From assembly GCA_017829075.1 (NCBI GenBank), contig JAGAJA010000042.1, forward strand, positions 12,237 to 76,236: 64,000 nt of DNA. The letters run 5' to 3'. The position numbers and the translations under genes are program-made. The notes beneath the pieces were generated by a model. It saw only the letters and a list, made by a program, of their open reading frames with translations. It was not told the DNA's origin and ran no database searches. Below, piece by piece: positions 1 to 7,846 of the stretch; the stretch's first letter is position 1, and each line of letters opens with the position of its first letter. This stretch comes from Oscillospiraceae bacterium (GTDB lineage: Bacteria > Bacillota_A > Clostridia > Oscillospirales > Ruminococcaceae).

Positions 1-2
1 TA

Positions 3-665
3 GGCGAGGGCGCTGATGTTGTGATAGTTGCCGGCTGCGGAGTTCATAACGACGGCGAAGAGGAGTCGCGTCACAACGGAATTCACCGTTTCTTCCTTGA
101 GAAGGGTGCAAAAGTCCTCTACAAGGAAAAGCATATCGGCACCGGAAACGGCAATGGACTTAAAAAGATCGACCCGGTGACCGACTGCTTCCTGAAAGAA
201 GATTCCTGCCTTGAAATGGACACGATCCAGCTAGGCGGCGTAGACCGTTCCACCCGAACTACCTCTGCCGTGCTGGATAAGGGAGCGAAGATCATCGTGC
301 GGGAGCGTATCATGACCGACCATGAAGAGGACGCCGTGACTAAGTTCAATGTGAAGCTGAACGGCGAGGACAGCGGCGCGGATCTTGTTTCCCGCTCGGT
401 TGCCCGCGGAAATTCGCATCAGGCATTCTATTCCGTGGTTGAGGGAAACAACCGCTGCACCGGACATTCCGCCTGTGACGCTATCCTTGCGGAAAACGGC
501 AGGGTTGACGCTCAGCCGGCGCTTAATGCGGCGAACGTTGACGCGGCTCTTATCCACGAAGCTGCTATCGGAAAGATCGCCGGAGAGCAGATACTGAAGC
601 TCTGCTCCCTCGGACTTACCAGAGAGCAGGCGGAGGAAAAGATAATCGAGGGCTTCCTGAAGTGA
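3..665 (+). CDS. SufB/SufD-family Fe-S cluster assembly protein, 5'-truncated by the window edge
   Basis: The reading frame is open from base 3 to the TGA at 663-665, so only the C-terminal ~220 residues are present. The segment has the beta-helix core of the SufBD family (glycine-rich strands, a basic H-R-F-F-L-E-K-G-A-K stretch) and the conserved end with N-S-H-Q-A, then A-L-I-H-E-A-A-I-G-K-I, then a short L-G-L-T-x-x-x-A helix. The His-Glu-Ala-Ala motif is typical of SufB/SufD C-termini. These proteins form the scaffold that works with the ATPase SufC in the cytoplasm to build Fe-S clusters; sufC is presumably upstream, outside the window. Whether it is SufB, SufD or the short single-subunit form cannot be told without the N-terminus. 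Its stop overlaps the GTG start of the next gene. Confidence 0.85.
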   Translation, partial: GEGADVVIVAGCGVHNDGEEESRHNGIHRFFLEKGAKVLYKEKHIGTGNGNGLKKIDPVTDCFLKEDSCLEMDTIQLGGVDRSTRTTSAVLDKGAKIIVRERIMTDHEEDAVTKFNVKLNGEDSGADLVSRSVARGNSHQAFYSVVEGNNRCTGHSACDAILAENGRVDAQPALNAANVDAALIHEAAIGKIAGEQILKLCSLGLTREQAEEKIIEGFLK

Positions 666-1108
666 AGCTGTATACCTGCGTTTACTGGCTTCTTCAGTGG
701 ACTTGGGGAATAATTCAGAATATAGCCGGATTGTTCCTGTTTTTGCTGAATATCCGGCGGGAGCACCGATTCTTCAACGGCGCTGTGGTAACTATCTGGA
801 ATAATCCGGGTTACAGCACCGGTCTTGGTATGTTCATTTTCATGAGCGAGAAGCTGTCCGGAGATTCTGAGCAGGGCGAATTTGCGCGGACTTGCGTGCA
901 TGAATACGGGCACACGGTTCAGTCTATAATTTTAGGTCCTCTGTTCCTGCTGGTTATTGGGCTTCCGTCAATGCTGTGGGCGGTAATTCCTGTGTTCAAG
1001 CGGTACAGGAGGGAGAAAAGGGTGTCCTACTATTCCTTTTACCCGGAGCGCTGGGCGAATTATCTCGGCGAGCGGGTGACAAAATGTCCGTCAATGGGAC
1101 AGGCGTGA
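662..1108 (+). CDS. Small membrane protein with an H-E-Y-G-H metal-protease-like motif
   Basis: 148 residues from a GTG start that overlaps the stop of the SufBD gene (GTGA), so the two are probably translationally coupled. There is a hydrophobic segment at about residues 8-30, a soluble part, then C-V-H-E-Y-G-H-T-V-Q near residue 80, followed by a second hydrophobic stretch (I-I-L-G-P-L-F-L-L-V-I-G-L-P-S) at about 90-112 and a basic tail with W-A-N-Y-L-G-E. The HExxH-like H-E-Y-G-H next to a membrane helix is what small integral-membrane metallopeptidase-like proteins show, but I do not recognise a named family and no third ligand is certain. The link to Fe-S assembly is by position only. 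Confidence 0.6.
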   Translation: MKLYTCVYWLLQWTWGIIQNIAGLFLFLLNIRREHRFFNGAVVTIWNNPGYSTGLGMFIFMSEKLSGDSEQGEFARTCVHEYGHTVQSIILGPLFLLVIGLPSMLWAVIPVFKRYRREKRVSYYSFYPERWANYLGERVTKCPSMGQA

Positions 1109-1142
1109 TTTGCTTTTGAACGATGATTTAATTGGGTGAATA

Positions 1143-1931
1143 ATGACGCATTATGAGATTTTTTTGCGCTGCTTTCCCGCATTAAAACTGAATGAGCAGC
1201 AGTTTATTCGGATGTCCGGCATACAGGACGGAACGCTGTTTGAAACGGACGGCGGCTTTGCGCTGGTTAAAGGAAACAACATACGTCTGCTGTGCGTACT
1301 CCCCGAAAAACAGGGGCAGGGAATTGGCGGCGCGCTTCTGGCGCAGGCTGAGGACTTTATCCGCAGTAATGGCTGCGATCGGGCGGAGATAGGCGGAACC
1401 GGCTCTGGATTGTTTATCGGCGCGGTCAGGGAAAGCGCAGGGTTCTTTGAGAAGCGTGGGTACAGCTTCGGCGAGGATATCGCGGAAATGTACGGAAATT
1501 CCGGAGAGCTGCGGCTTGACGTGAAGCAGCCCGACGGGGTGGAGTTCAGATATGAACCGGGCGGCTCTGAGCGGCTGAAACATGCAGTTTCAGCAGTTGA
1601 CGAGGACTGGGTGCAGTATTTCAGCGAGGGAGAGATTTTCTGCGCATACTGCGGCGGTGAGATCGCAGCTTTTTGCATAGTCGAGGACGATGTTGACTGC
1701 ATATTTTCTGACGGAACAGCCCGGGTGGGCAGCGTTGGCTGCGTCGGTACTGTGCCGAAGTTCCGGCGGCAGGGAATAGGGCTGACGATGGTCGCGCGTG
1801 CTTCACAGCAGCTTATCCGGAGCGGCTGCGGCAGGATCTTCATTCACTACACCGCAGTATACGACTGGTACGCGAAGCTGGGCTATAAGACCGGATTGTG
1901 GGTAAGGCTCGGAGGAAAGGAACTGAATTAG
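1143..1931 (+). CDS. Tandem GNAT-fold N-acetyltransferase
   Basis: 262 residues holding two GNAT (Gcn5-related acetyltransferase) modules. The N-terminal one has the acetyl-CoA pyrophosphate loop Q-G-Q-G-I-G-G-A at about residues 58-65. The C-terminal one has R-R-Q-G-I-G-L-T at about 214-221 and the usual Y-x-x-x-Y-D-W-Y-x-K-L-G-Y ending. Double-GNAT proteins of this size are common in Clostridia and act on small amines, antibiotics or peptides; the substrate cannot be told. The ATG at 1143 has only a weak G-rich upstream site. It stands 34 bp after the preceding gene, and its TAG stop touches a palindromic repeat (1932-2020), so that repeat forms its 3' UTR ahead of the terminator at 2031. 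Confidence 0.8.
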   Translation: MTHYEIFLRCFPALKLNEQQFIRMSGIQDGTLFETDGGFALVKGNNIRLLCVLPEKQGQGIGGALLAQAEDFIRSNGCDRAEIGGTGSGLFIGAVRESAGFFEKRGYSFGEDIAEMYGNSGELRLDVKQPDGVEFRYEPGGSERLKHAVSAVDEDWVQYFSEGEIFCAYCGGEIAAFCIVEDDVDCIFSDGTARVGSVGCVGTVPKFRRQGIGLTMVARASQQLIRSGCGRIFIHYTAVYDWYAKLGYKTGLWVRLGGKELN

Positions 1932-2020
1932 GGACACGCTGATTAAAGCGAAGTGTATCAAAATCAGCCGCGTGAGTTCGCTCGTTTGAACGGGGCGATT
2001 TTGATTTAATCAGCGTTTCC
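1932..2020. repeat. Short palindromic repeat, copy A (partner at 44105-44195)
   Basis: An ~89-bp palindrome with ends GGACACGCTGATTAAA and its near-complement TTTAATCAGCGTTTCC, and an inner arm pair ATCAAAATC/GATTTTGAT around a GC-rich loop with GAG-TTCG-CTC. A related copy lies at 44105-44195. Both copies keep the shared blocks GATTAAAGCGAAG, CAGCCGCGTGAG and TTTAATCAGCGTTTCC, while the inner arms differ in a paired way. It lies between a stop codon and a terminator here, consistent with a small non-coding mobile or REP/MITE-like repeat. Confidence 0.75.
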
Positions 2021-2030
2021 TTAACATAAT

Positions 2031-2064
2031 GCACCGCTGATCAATCTGCCAGCGGTGCTTTTTT
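2031..2064 (+). terminator. Rho-independent terminator after the GNAT gene
   Basis: A perfect 9-bp stem GCACCGCTG / CAGCGGTGC with an ~10-nt loop, followed directly by a run of T. It ends transcription from the SufBD-GNAT side and insulates the kinase operon promoter that follows. Confidence 0.85.
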
Positions 2065-2086
2065 GTGCTATTTTACAAAAATCTGC

Positions 2087-2115
2087 TTGAAATTCCATGT
2101 AATATATGGTATAAT
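2087..2115 (+). promoter_or_regulatory. Sigma-A promoter of the kinase/ClpB/PP2C operon
   Basis: TTGAAA (2087-2092), 17-bp spacer, TATAAT (2110-2115), about 30 bp before the kinase start. No other good promoter is seen before 10430, and the genes overlap or nearly touch, so this likely drives the whole operon. Confidence 0.75.
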
Positions 2116-2146
2116 TTATTAAATAAGAACTAATCAGGAGGCAGAC

Positions 2147-3811
2147 ATGAGTGACGAAACCCGGATCAATCCCGCCCTCGGCGGTACAACAGAAATAAAT
2201 CCCGCGCTTTCCGGCAGTACCACTGCGGTAAATCCGGCTTTGTCTGCCGCAGCCGCGATCAGCCCCGGAACTGTTCTGCCCGGAGGATATAGGATAAAAC
2301 AACGGCTTAACGCTCCCGCCGGAGAAGCGGATATTTACATCTGCGAGCAGGATGGGGCGGAATATGCTGCGAAGATCTACCGCCGTTCCATTGCGGTGAA
2401 AAGCGAGGTTATTTCCGCGCTGCGGGAGGTTCGCTGTCCCTATGTCGCTCCGCTGTATCAGTCGGACGTTTACGGCGGTCTGCCATACGAGATACTGCCG
2501 TATTACAGGAACGGCTCATTGCAGGGCAGGCGGTTCAGCTTTGAGCAGCTTAGAACCAAGATAATTCCGGAGATAAACGAGGCTCTGGCGGCGCTCCATG
2601 ACGTGGGAATAATCCACAAGGATCTGAAGCCCTCAAACATCATGCTTACCGACAGCGGTGATATTGCAATAATCGACTTTGGAATAAGCTCCGTACAGGC
2701 GAGCGGAAGCACGGTTGTAGTCACCAGCACCGGAATGACCCCGGAGTATTCCGCGCCGGAAACGTTCCGTAAGCTGTTTCTTGAGGAGTCAGATTATTAT
2801 TCCTTCGGGATAACGCTGTATGAGCTTTTCTGCGGGAAAACTCCCTACACGGATATGTCTGCGGAGGAAATAGCGCAGTACACCGCGATTCAGCGTATTC
2901 CGCTGCCGGAGAATATGCCGCAGCAGCTTAAAGACCTGATCTCCGCGCTTACATATTACGACATAACCAACCGCCGGAACAAGTCAAATCCTAACCGCCG
3001 CTGGACTTACACCGAGGTGGAAAACTGGTGCAGGGGCGTGGCGCAGCCTGTTCCCGGCGAAGGGTCGGAGCCGCTGGAGAAGCAGTTCCCGACATACACG
3101 TTCCTAAATATGCGGCTCAACAGCATTCATGCGGTGGTAACTGCGTTTGCTGAGAACTGGGAGCAGGGAAAAAAGCAGGTGTTCCGTGGAATACTATCGG
3201 GCTTCCTCAAGCCCTATGACCCGGAGCTTGCGGGATATGTGCTGGACGCAGAGGACGAAGCGGCGAACGGCGGAAATCCGGATCTTGCTTTTTTCAAGCT
3301 GATTTACCGCCTCGACCCGGAAACAAAGGCTTTCTTCTGGAAAGACAAGCGTTTCGACAGCATTTCCGCGCTGGGAGAGCATATCCTCGACAGCATGAAC
3401 AGCGGAACTGATGAAGAATTCATCGGCGAGGTGCTTTCAATGAAGCTCATCTCTGCGTATGTTCAGAGCGCCTGCCCCGGCGACAGCGCACTTGCGGAGG
3501 CTGCGCAGAGCCTTGAGGACATGGTGAAATTCGGCGGAGATGACGAGCGGACGATGCAGCTTGCACGTTACACGGTTGGATTTGCGCTTTGCGGCGACAA
3601 ATACCTTAAAATAGACGATAAAAGCTTTGGCACGGTTGACGAGCTGGTTAGGTACATGAAAGCGCTGCTTAAAGAGGATTACATGGCATTCGAGCGCTTC
3701 TGCGGCAGGATAATCGGCAGAAACTCCCAGCTTAATGTTCAGTTTGAGGCATGGCTCAACGCTCTCGGCAAGCGCAGAGAGGTGGAGCAGTGGAAGGATA
3801 GTCTGGTCTGA
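2147..3811 (+). CDS. Soluble Hanks-type Ser/Thr protein kinase with N-terminal T-x-(I/V)-N-P-A-L repeats
   Basis: 554 residues, ATG with a strong upstream GGAGG. Residues 5-11, 15-21 and 26-32 are three copies of T-x-(I/V)-N-P-A-L. The kinase domain covers about 46-300: the ATP-binding Lys lies in Y-A-A-K-I-Y (K76), the catalytic loop is H-K-D-L-K-P-S-N (D159; HKD instead of HRD), D-F-G is at 177, and the activation segment ends T-P-E-Y-S-A-P-E. The Gly-rich loop is poorly conserved. A ~250-residue helical C-terminal region follows. There is no transmembrane or PASTA part, unlike PrkC, so it acts in the cytoplasm. It heads an operon with an FHA protein and a PP2C phosphatase, the expected reader and eraser of its phosphothreonines. 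Kinase identity is secure; the target is unknown. Confidence 0.9.
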   Translation: MSDETRINPALGGTTEINPALSGSTTAVNPALSAAAAISPGTVLPGGYRIKQRLNAPAGEADIYICEQDGAEYAAKIYRRSIAVKSEVISALREVRCPYVAPLYQSDVYGGLPYEILPYYRNGSLQGRRFSFEQLRTKIIPEINEALAALHDVGIIHKDLKPSNIMLTDSGDIAIIDFGISSVQASGSTVVVTSTGMTPEYSAPETFRKLFLEESDYYSFGITLYELFCGKTPYTDMSAEEIAQYTAIQRIPLPENMPQQLKDLISALTYYDITNRRNKSNPNRRWTYTEVENWCRGVAQPVPGEGSEPLEKQFPTYTFLNMRLNSIHAVVTAFAENWEQGKKQVFRGILSGFLKPYDPELAGYVLDAEDEAANGGNPDLAFFKLIYRLDPETKAFFWKDKRFDSISALGEHILDSMNSGTDEEFIGEVLSMKLISAYVQSACPGDSALAEAAQSLEDMVKFGGDDERTMQLARYTVGFALCGDKYLKIDDKSFGTVDELVRYMKALLKEDYMAFERFCGRIIGRNSQLNVQFEAWLNALGKRREVEQWKDSLV

Positions 3812-3829
3812 CTGGAAACGGAGGTAAAT

Positions 3830-5116
3830 ATGAGCGGCCCGAAAACGTCAAGATATAAGCTTACAGCGGCTCAGCGCCGGGCTTTGATAGCTCAGCGTGA
3901 ACGTGAGCGCAGAGCAGGAGAGGCAAAGGCGCATATCGTTCACCTCACCGCAAAGCTGAATTCCGCCAAAAAACTTCCGGAATCAGCGGCGGAGCAGGCG
4001 AGGGAGCTTGCGGAGCGCACCGGCGGCGATAACGGCTATTATGAGCTGCGGAAAAAGCTTGAAGCGGCGGCTGACGCAGAGATAGAGAAGCTGTCCAAGC
4101 TTAAAAAGGAGAAAAACCCCGATAAACTGGAACGTGCAGTAAGCGACGCTCGGAAATCCCTTGAGGAGATAAGCCGGCTCCATGGAGCGCTGGACGGTAT
4201 TGCAGTGCAGAATATCCGGCAGCTTCGGGAGAACATCATGGATAGCGTTGATGAAGCATTTGGCGCGGATTTCAGCAAAATAATGACCCCGGCGCAGAAG
4301 CAGCTCCGACAGGATAAGCTGGAGCTTTCCGAGCGGCTTTGCGAGATCAGTTCAATGGAGCTGAGCGAGGGACTTCGCAAGGATATTGCGGACGCAGAGA
4401 AGAAGCTTGCGCAAATTGACAACGCCGATTTCCTGCACAATTTCAGTTCAATGACAGTCGCCGCGCTGGAAAAGGAGTGCAGGAGCTATTCTGAGCTTCG
4501 CAGTCAGTACGGCGCAGAATACGACCGGCTTCTTGCGGAATATCAGGCTCTTTGCGCTCAGGCGGGAACCGAGCCGGAGGGCGTTCCTTTCGGCAGAAGC
4601 GCAGTAGAGCGGCTCAGCGTGCTTATCTCTGAAACGGAGGCAAAGCTTGCTGACAGCGACGAGCAGAGTTACATCAGCCGCTGCATTGACGAGGTAATGG
4701 AGGACATGGGCTACCGTCTGATCGGAAACCGCTCAGTTGTGAAAAAGAGCGGCGCGCAGTTCCGAAACGAGCTTTATTCCTTTGCTGAGGGAACGGCGGT
4801 GAACGTGACCTATTCCTCAAACGGAAACATAACTATGGAGCTTGGCGGAACTGATATGACAGACCGTATTCCCGACCCTTCCGAAACCGACAGGCTCACC
4901 GAGGATATGCGCAGCTTCTGCGGCAGGTTCAAGGAATTTGAGCGGCGGCTTCAGGAAAAGGGCATAGTGTCGGAGCATATCTCGCTGCTCCCGCCGGAAG
5001 CGGAGTATGCGCAGATAATCAACCTTTCCGACTATGAAATGACGGAGAACTATGAGCGCTTCTCCGCAGAGAATACCGGAGAAACTGCATTAAAGGAAAT
5101 GACCGCAGATGAGTAA
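3830..5116 (+). CDS. Long coiled-coil protein of the kinase/ClpB operon
   Basis: 428 residues starting M-S-G-P-K-T-S-R-Y-K-L-T, a basic N-terminus, then long charged heptad-like helices (rich in A, E, K, L, R) to about residue 290. The C-terminal ~120 residues look globular and beta-rich (M-G-Y-R-L-I-G-N-R; V-N-V-T-Y-S-S-N-G-N-I-T-M-E-L-G-G). There is no signal peptide or membrane helix. It starts 18 bp after the kinase with a GGAGG site and its stop overlaps the ATG of the zinc-ribbon/FHA gene. I do not recognise a characterised family. A long coiled coil next to a ClpB-like ATPase could be an adaptor or a structural component; this is inference. Confidence 0.75.
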   Translation: MSGPKTSRYKLTAAQRRALIAQRERERRAGEAKAHIVHLTAKLNSAKKLPESAAEQARELAERTGGDNGYYELRKKLEAAADAEIEKLSKLKKEKNPDKLERAVSDARKSLEEISRLHGALDGIAVQNIRQLRENIMDSVDEAFGADFSKIMTPAQKQLRQDKLELSERLCEISSMELSEGLRKDIADAEKKLAQIDNADFLHNFSSMTVAALEKECRSYSELRSQYGAEYDRLLAEYQALCAQAGTEPEGVPFGRSAVERLSVLISETEAKLADSDEQSYISRCIDEVMEDMGYRLIGNRSVVKKSGAQFRNELYSFAEGTAVNVTYSSNGNITMELGGTDMTDRIPDPSETDRLTEDMRSFCGRFKEFERRLQEKGIVSEHISLLPPEAEYAQIINLSDYEMTENYERFSAENTGETALKEMTADE

Positions 5117-5702
5117 ATACAGAATATGCCCGGACTGCGGCTTTCACAATCCCATAAGCCGGATAGAATGCTCCGAGTGTGAAGCAGACCTCACCGCAGT
5201 CCCGGTGGTAGATGAAAATACCGCGCAGAACAATACTCCTCCCGCGGCAAAACGGGCAATGATAAGGCAATGCGGCTGCGGCGCAAAAAATCCTGCTGCG
5301 GCGCGGAAGTGCTCGGTCTGCGGGGAGGATATTTCGGATATAATTCCAGCGGAGGACACCGGGGAGCAGTGTGCGCATTTTACACTAGCCTCTGTTGACG
5401 GAAGCTATGCCTTTGAACTGACCGAGCCGGAGGTAACTGTCGGCAGGGAGAAGTCCATGAGCGGCTACCTGTCGGGAAAGCCTTTCGTAAGCCGTGTCCA
5501 CGCGAAATTCGAAACAGAGGACGGCAGGATTTTCATCACAAATCTCAGTACGACCAACTTCACTTATGTGAACAACCTAAAGATCTCCGGCAGGCAGGAG
5601 CTTTCTGACGGGGACGAGATAGGGCTTGGGGGCTGCATTTCAGGCGGTTCAAGGCAGGACGGCGCGGCGTATTTCATTGTGAGGATATGCCCATGCTCGT
5701 AG
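5109..5702 (+). CDS. Zinc-ribbon and FHA-domain protein
   Basis: 197 residues. Two Cys4-type zinc ribbons come first: C7-x2-C10 with C21-x2-C24, and a second pair C-G-C-G / C-S-V-C-G at about 54-73. A forkhead-associated domain fills residues ~95-190 with the conserved V-G-R, the S-R-x-H-A signature and N-L-S-T-T-N motif used to bind phosphothreonine. The start overlaps the previous stop by 8 bp and its end overlaps the radical SAM gene by 16 bp, so all are coupled. FHA domains read Thr-phosphorylated partners; the obvious candidates are the kinase (its N-terminal Thr repeats) or other operon products. Confidence 0.9.
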   Translation: MSKYRICPDCGFHNPISRIECSECEADLTAVPVVDENTAQNNTPPAAKRAMIRQCGCGAKNPAAARKCSVCGEDISDIIPAEDTGEQCAHFTLASVDGSYAFELTEPEVTVGREKSMSGYLSGKPFVSRVHAKFETEDGRIFITNLSTTNFTYVNNLKISGRQELSDGDEIGLGGCISGGSRQDGAAYFIVRICPCS

Positions 5703-6319
5703 CAAGGATACTCTACCCGGTCAAAACTCTTGGCCCCGGCTCAAGAATAGGTATGTGGCTGTGCGGCTGCACGCACAAATGCAGCGGGTGCAGCAATCCG
5801 GAACTATGGGAGCGGCAGGAGAAGTACCGGATTTCAGTTGATGATCTGCTGAGGCTTATCCATTCGATATCCGATAATAACAAGGTGGACGGTTTCACGA
5901 TAACCGGCGGCGACCCCATGCAGCAGCCGGAGGAGCTGGCTTTGCTTCTGCCGGAATTAAGAAAGATCTCGCGGGATATTCTGGTTTATACTGGGTATAC
6001 GCTTGAAGAACTGAGGGAAATGAGATCGGAGTGCGTTGACAGGGCGCTGAATAACATCGCTGTGCTGATCGACGGCAGATATATCGCGGAGCGCAATAAC
6101 GGCTGCCCGCTGCGCGGTTCGGACAATCAGCGGGTGATCTATATTGACGAGGGCTTCCGGGGCGCATATGAGGAATATATGCGCCGTGGGAATGAAATAC
6201 AGAACTTTACCGCAGGAAACAGCGTTATTTCCGTGGGAATACACAGCGCGGATTATCCGGAGCAGCTTGAACGGAGGCTGTCGGAGAAAAATCTGCTGAA
6301 AGGCAATGAAAATGAGTGA
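5687..6319 (+). CDS. NrdG-like radical SAM (4Fe-4S) protein
   Basis: 210 residues. The motif C28-x3-C32-x2-C35 (C-T-H-K-C-S-G-C) binds the 4Fe-4S cluster used with S-adenosylmethionine, and T-I-T-G-G-D-P-M-Q-Q-P supplies the GGE/GGD-type SAM contact. Size and motifs match the anaerobic ribonucleotide reductase activase group, but no nrdD is near. It is embedded in a kinase/phosphatase/ClpB operon with a 16-bp overlap upstream and a 14-bp overlap downstream. It may therefore modify or activate a protein of this operon rather than a ribonucleotide reductase; that is inference. ATG at 5687 or 5693 could be the start. Confidence 0.85.
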   Translation: MPMLVARILYPVKTLGPGSRIGMWLCGCTHKCSGCSNPELWERQEKYRISVDDLLRLIHSISDNNKVDGFTITGGDPMQQPEELALLLPELRKISRDILVYTGYTLEELREMRSECVDRALNNIAVLIDGRYIAERNNGCPLRGSDNQRVIYIDEGFRGAYEEYMRRGNEIQNFTAGNSVISVGIHSADYPEQLERRLSEKNLLKGNENE

Positions 6320-6743
6320 AAATCCAGTGTGCGGCGATATCGCGTTTATACGGCTCTCGCTTATGAACGAGGCGCTGACGCGGGTGGAAAGGCTGCCATA
6401 TCCCGGCGAGATACAGTCCTGCCTGAAACGCAGGAGAAGTCTGCTTGACCTCACCAATCTGCTATATATCGTCTGCGGCGGCGAGGAACTGCCGGAATTT
6501 TCGCCGGAACCCGACAAGAATCCCCAGCCGGAGCATACCCCGGAAAAGCCCACAGCCGATCCATTGCCGGAAACAAAGGCGCTTATGGAGTTCCTCGGCA
6601 AGGCAGGCGGGAATGTGCTGCGTTCCGCGGCGGGGCAGGCGGCAAGGACAGGGACAGTCAATGCGGACACCGCGAAACGAGCGGCGGTGAGTGGTATCGC
6701 TCAGACGATCAGCATGATGATGAGGGAGGACAGGGATAAATGA
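6306..6743 (+). CDS. Small unknown protein of the kinase/ClpB operon
   Basis: 145 residues. The N-terminal ~60 residues are a compact helical part (A-F-I-R-L-S-L-M-N-E-A-L-T-R-V; L-L-D-L-T-N-L-L-Y-I-V). A Pro/Glu-rich linker follows (about 63-93), then a Gly/Ala-rich amphipathic C-terminus. No signal peptide or known motif. It overlaps the radical SAM gene by 14 bp and the next gene by 4 bp, and the preserved frame within such tight packing supports a real gene. A Pro-rich linker between two helical ends suggests a tether or an accessory subunit; no function is claimed. Confidence 0.65.
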   Translation: MKMSENPVCGDIAFIRLSLMNEALTRVERLPYPGEIQSCLKRRRSLLDLTNLLYIVCGGEELPEFSPEPDKNPQPEHTPEKPTADPLPETKALMEFLGKAGGNVLRSAAGQAARTGTVNADTAKRAAVSGIAQTISMMMREDRDK

Positions 6744-7834
6744 CCGAGCTTGAAGAACTCAAACAGCGTATTGAAATAGAAGAGCTTCACCAGCGGCTTG
6801 ACGCGGCGGAGAAAAAGATCGCGATTCTGACCGAAACGCTGAGCACGCTTAAAGATATACAGTCCTCAGAGCAGATGAGCGCGTATCTTTCCAGTCAGGA
6901 GCGGCTGCTAAAGGCGGCGGCTTTCCTGAACACTGTTTCCGACAATGAAAAGTTCGATCTGGACGCCCAGCGGCAGTCTGCGGAGCAGGTAAAAGCGCAG
7001 CGGCAGGAGATCGACGCGCGTATCCAAGCCGCTTTGAAAAATTCCCGGGAGCAGAGTATGCTTGCCTCCAACACCCGTATCGCCGAGGCGCTGGATAAAT
7101 GGCAGTCCCAGCAGCCGGACACAAGCTACGAAACGGCGCTGAAGTTCCTTGCCTACCGGGTCGAAAAGGACGAGGTGACTATCACCGGGTTCAATACCTA
7201 TCACACCTTTGACGGAGAGGTGATAATTCCGGAGGTGCTTGAGATACCGGACGTTATCGACGGCTGCACGGTCACAAAGATAGGGGACGGCGCATTCCAA
7301 AATACAAAGCTGAAACGGCTTATTCTGCCGGAGCATTTGTACATGATAGGTAAGAACGCGTTCAGTTCCTGTTCGCTGACAATGCTCACCTTTCCGGACA
7401 GCCTCAGATCTGTCGGCATCGGAGCATTTGCAAGCTGTGATTTTACGGAGATACATCTTGAGAACACCCACGTTTCGGTGATCCCTGAAAAGTGCTTCGG
7501 CTGGTGCGGAAAGCTGTCTAAAATAGTCCTGCCGGATACGCTGGTGAGCATTGAAAATAACGCCTTTGTTGAGTGTTCAAGGCTGGAAAGGCTTGTTGTT
7601 CCTGAGAATACCCAGTCTATAATCAGTCCGTTCAGCGACTTCTTCCTTAGCCGCAGCAGGGCGGTCGCAGTTCTCGGTATGTATACCGAGCTTGTTGACC
7701 TGTGCGGGATAATGGTAGGCTCTTCCGGAGGGGGAAGCGTTGAGATTTATTGCCTGCCGAACAGCCGTGCGCAGAAGTATTGTCTTGAAAACGGAATTAT
7801 TTGTAAGCATCTGTCGGAGTTCCCGAACGATTAA
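6740..7834 (+). CDS. Cytoplasmic coiled-coil protein with BspA-type leucine-rich repeats
   Basis: 364 residues. Residues 1-120 are a charged coiled coil (E-E-L-K-Q-R-I-E-I-E-E-L-H-Q-R-L). From about 150 to 320 there are LRR_5 (BspA/Treponema) repeats with the hallmark I-G-x-x-A-F and L-x-x-I-x-L-P-x-x-L patterns, for example I-G-D-G-A-F, I-G-K-N-A-F, V-G-I-G-A-F, I-E-N-N-A-F. BspA repeats are usually found on secreted surface proteins, but this one has no signal peptide, so it is probably an intracellular protein-binding module for the operon. It overlaps the previous gene by 4 bp. Confidence 0.85.
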   Translation: MTELEELKQRIEIEELHQRLDAAEKKIAILTETLSTLKDIQSSEQMSAYLSSQERLLKAAAFLNTVSDNEKFDLDAQRQSAEQVKAQRQEIDARIQAALKNSREQSMLASNTRIAEALDKWQSQQPDTSYETALKFLAYRVEKDEVTITGFNTYHTFDGEVIIPEVLEIPDVIDGCTVTKIGDGAFQNTKLKRLILPEHLYMIGKNAFSSCSLTMLTFPDSLRSVGIGAFASCDFTEIHLENTHVSVIPEKCFGWCGKLSKIVLPDTLVSIENNAFVECSRLERLVVPENTQSIISPFSDFFLSRSRAVAVLGMYTELVDLCGIMVGSSGGGSVEIYCLPNSRAQKYCLENGIICKHLSEFPND

Positions 7835-7846
7835 AGGAGAAAAGCT

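Noticed and set aside
5687..6319. True anaerobic ribonucleotide reductase activase nrdG
   Set aside because: No nrdD nearby and the gene is locked by overlaps inside the kinase operon; kept as NrdG-like only.
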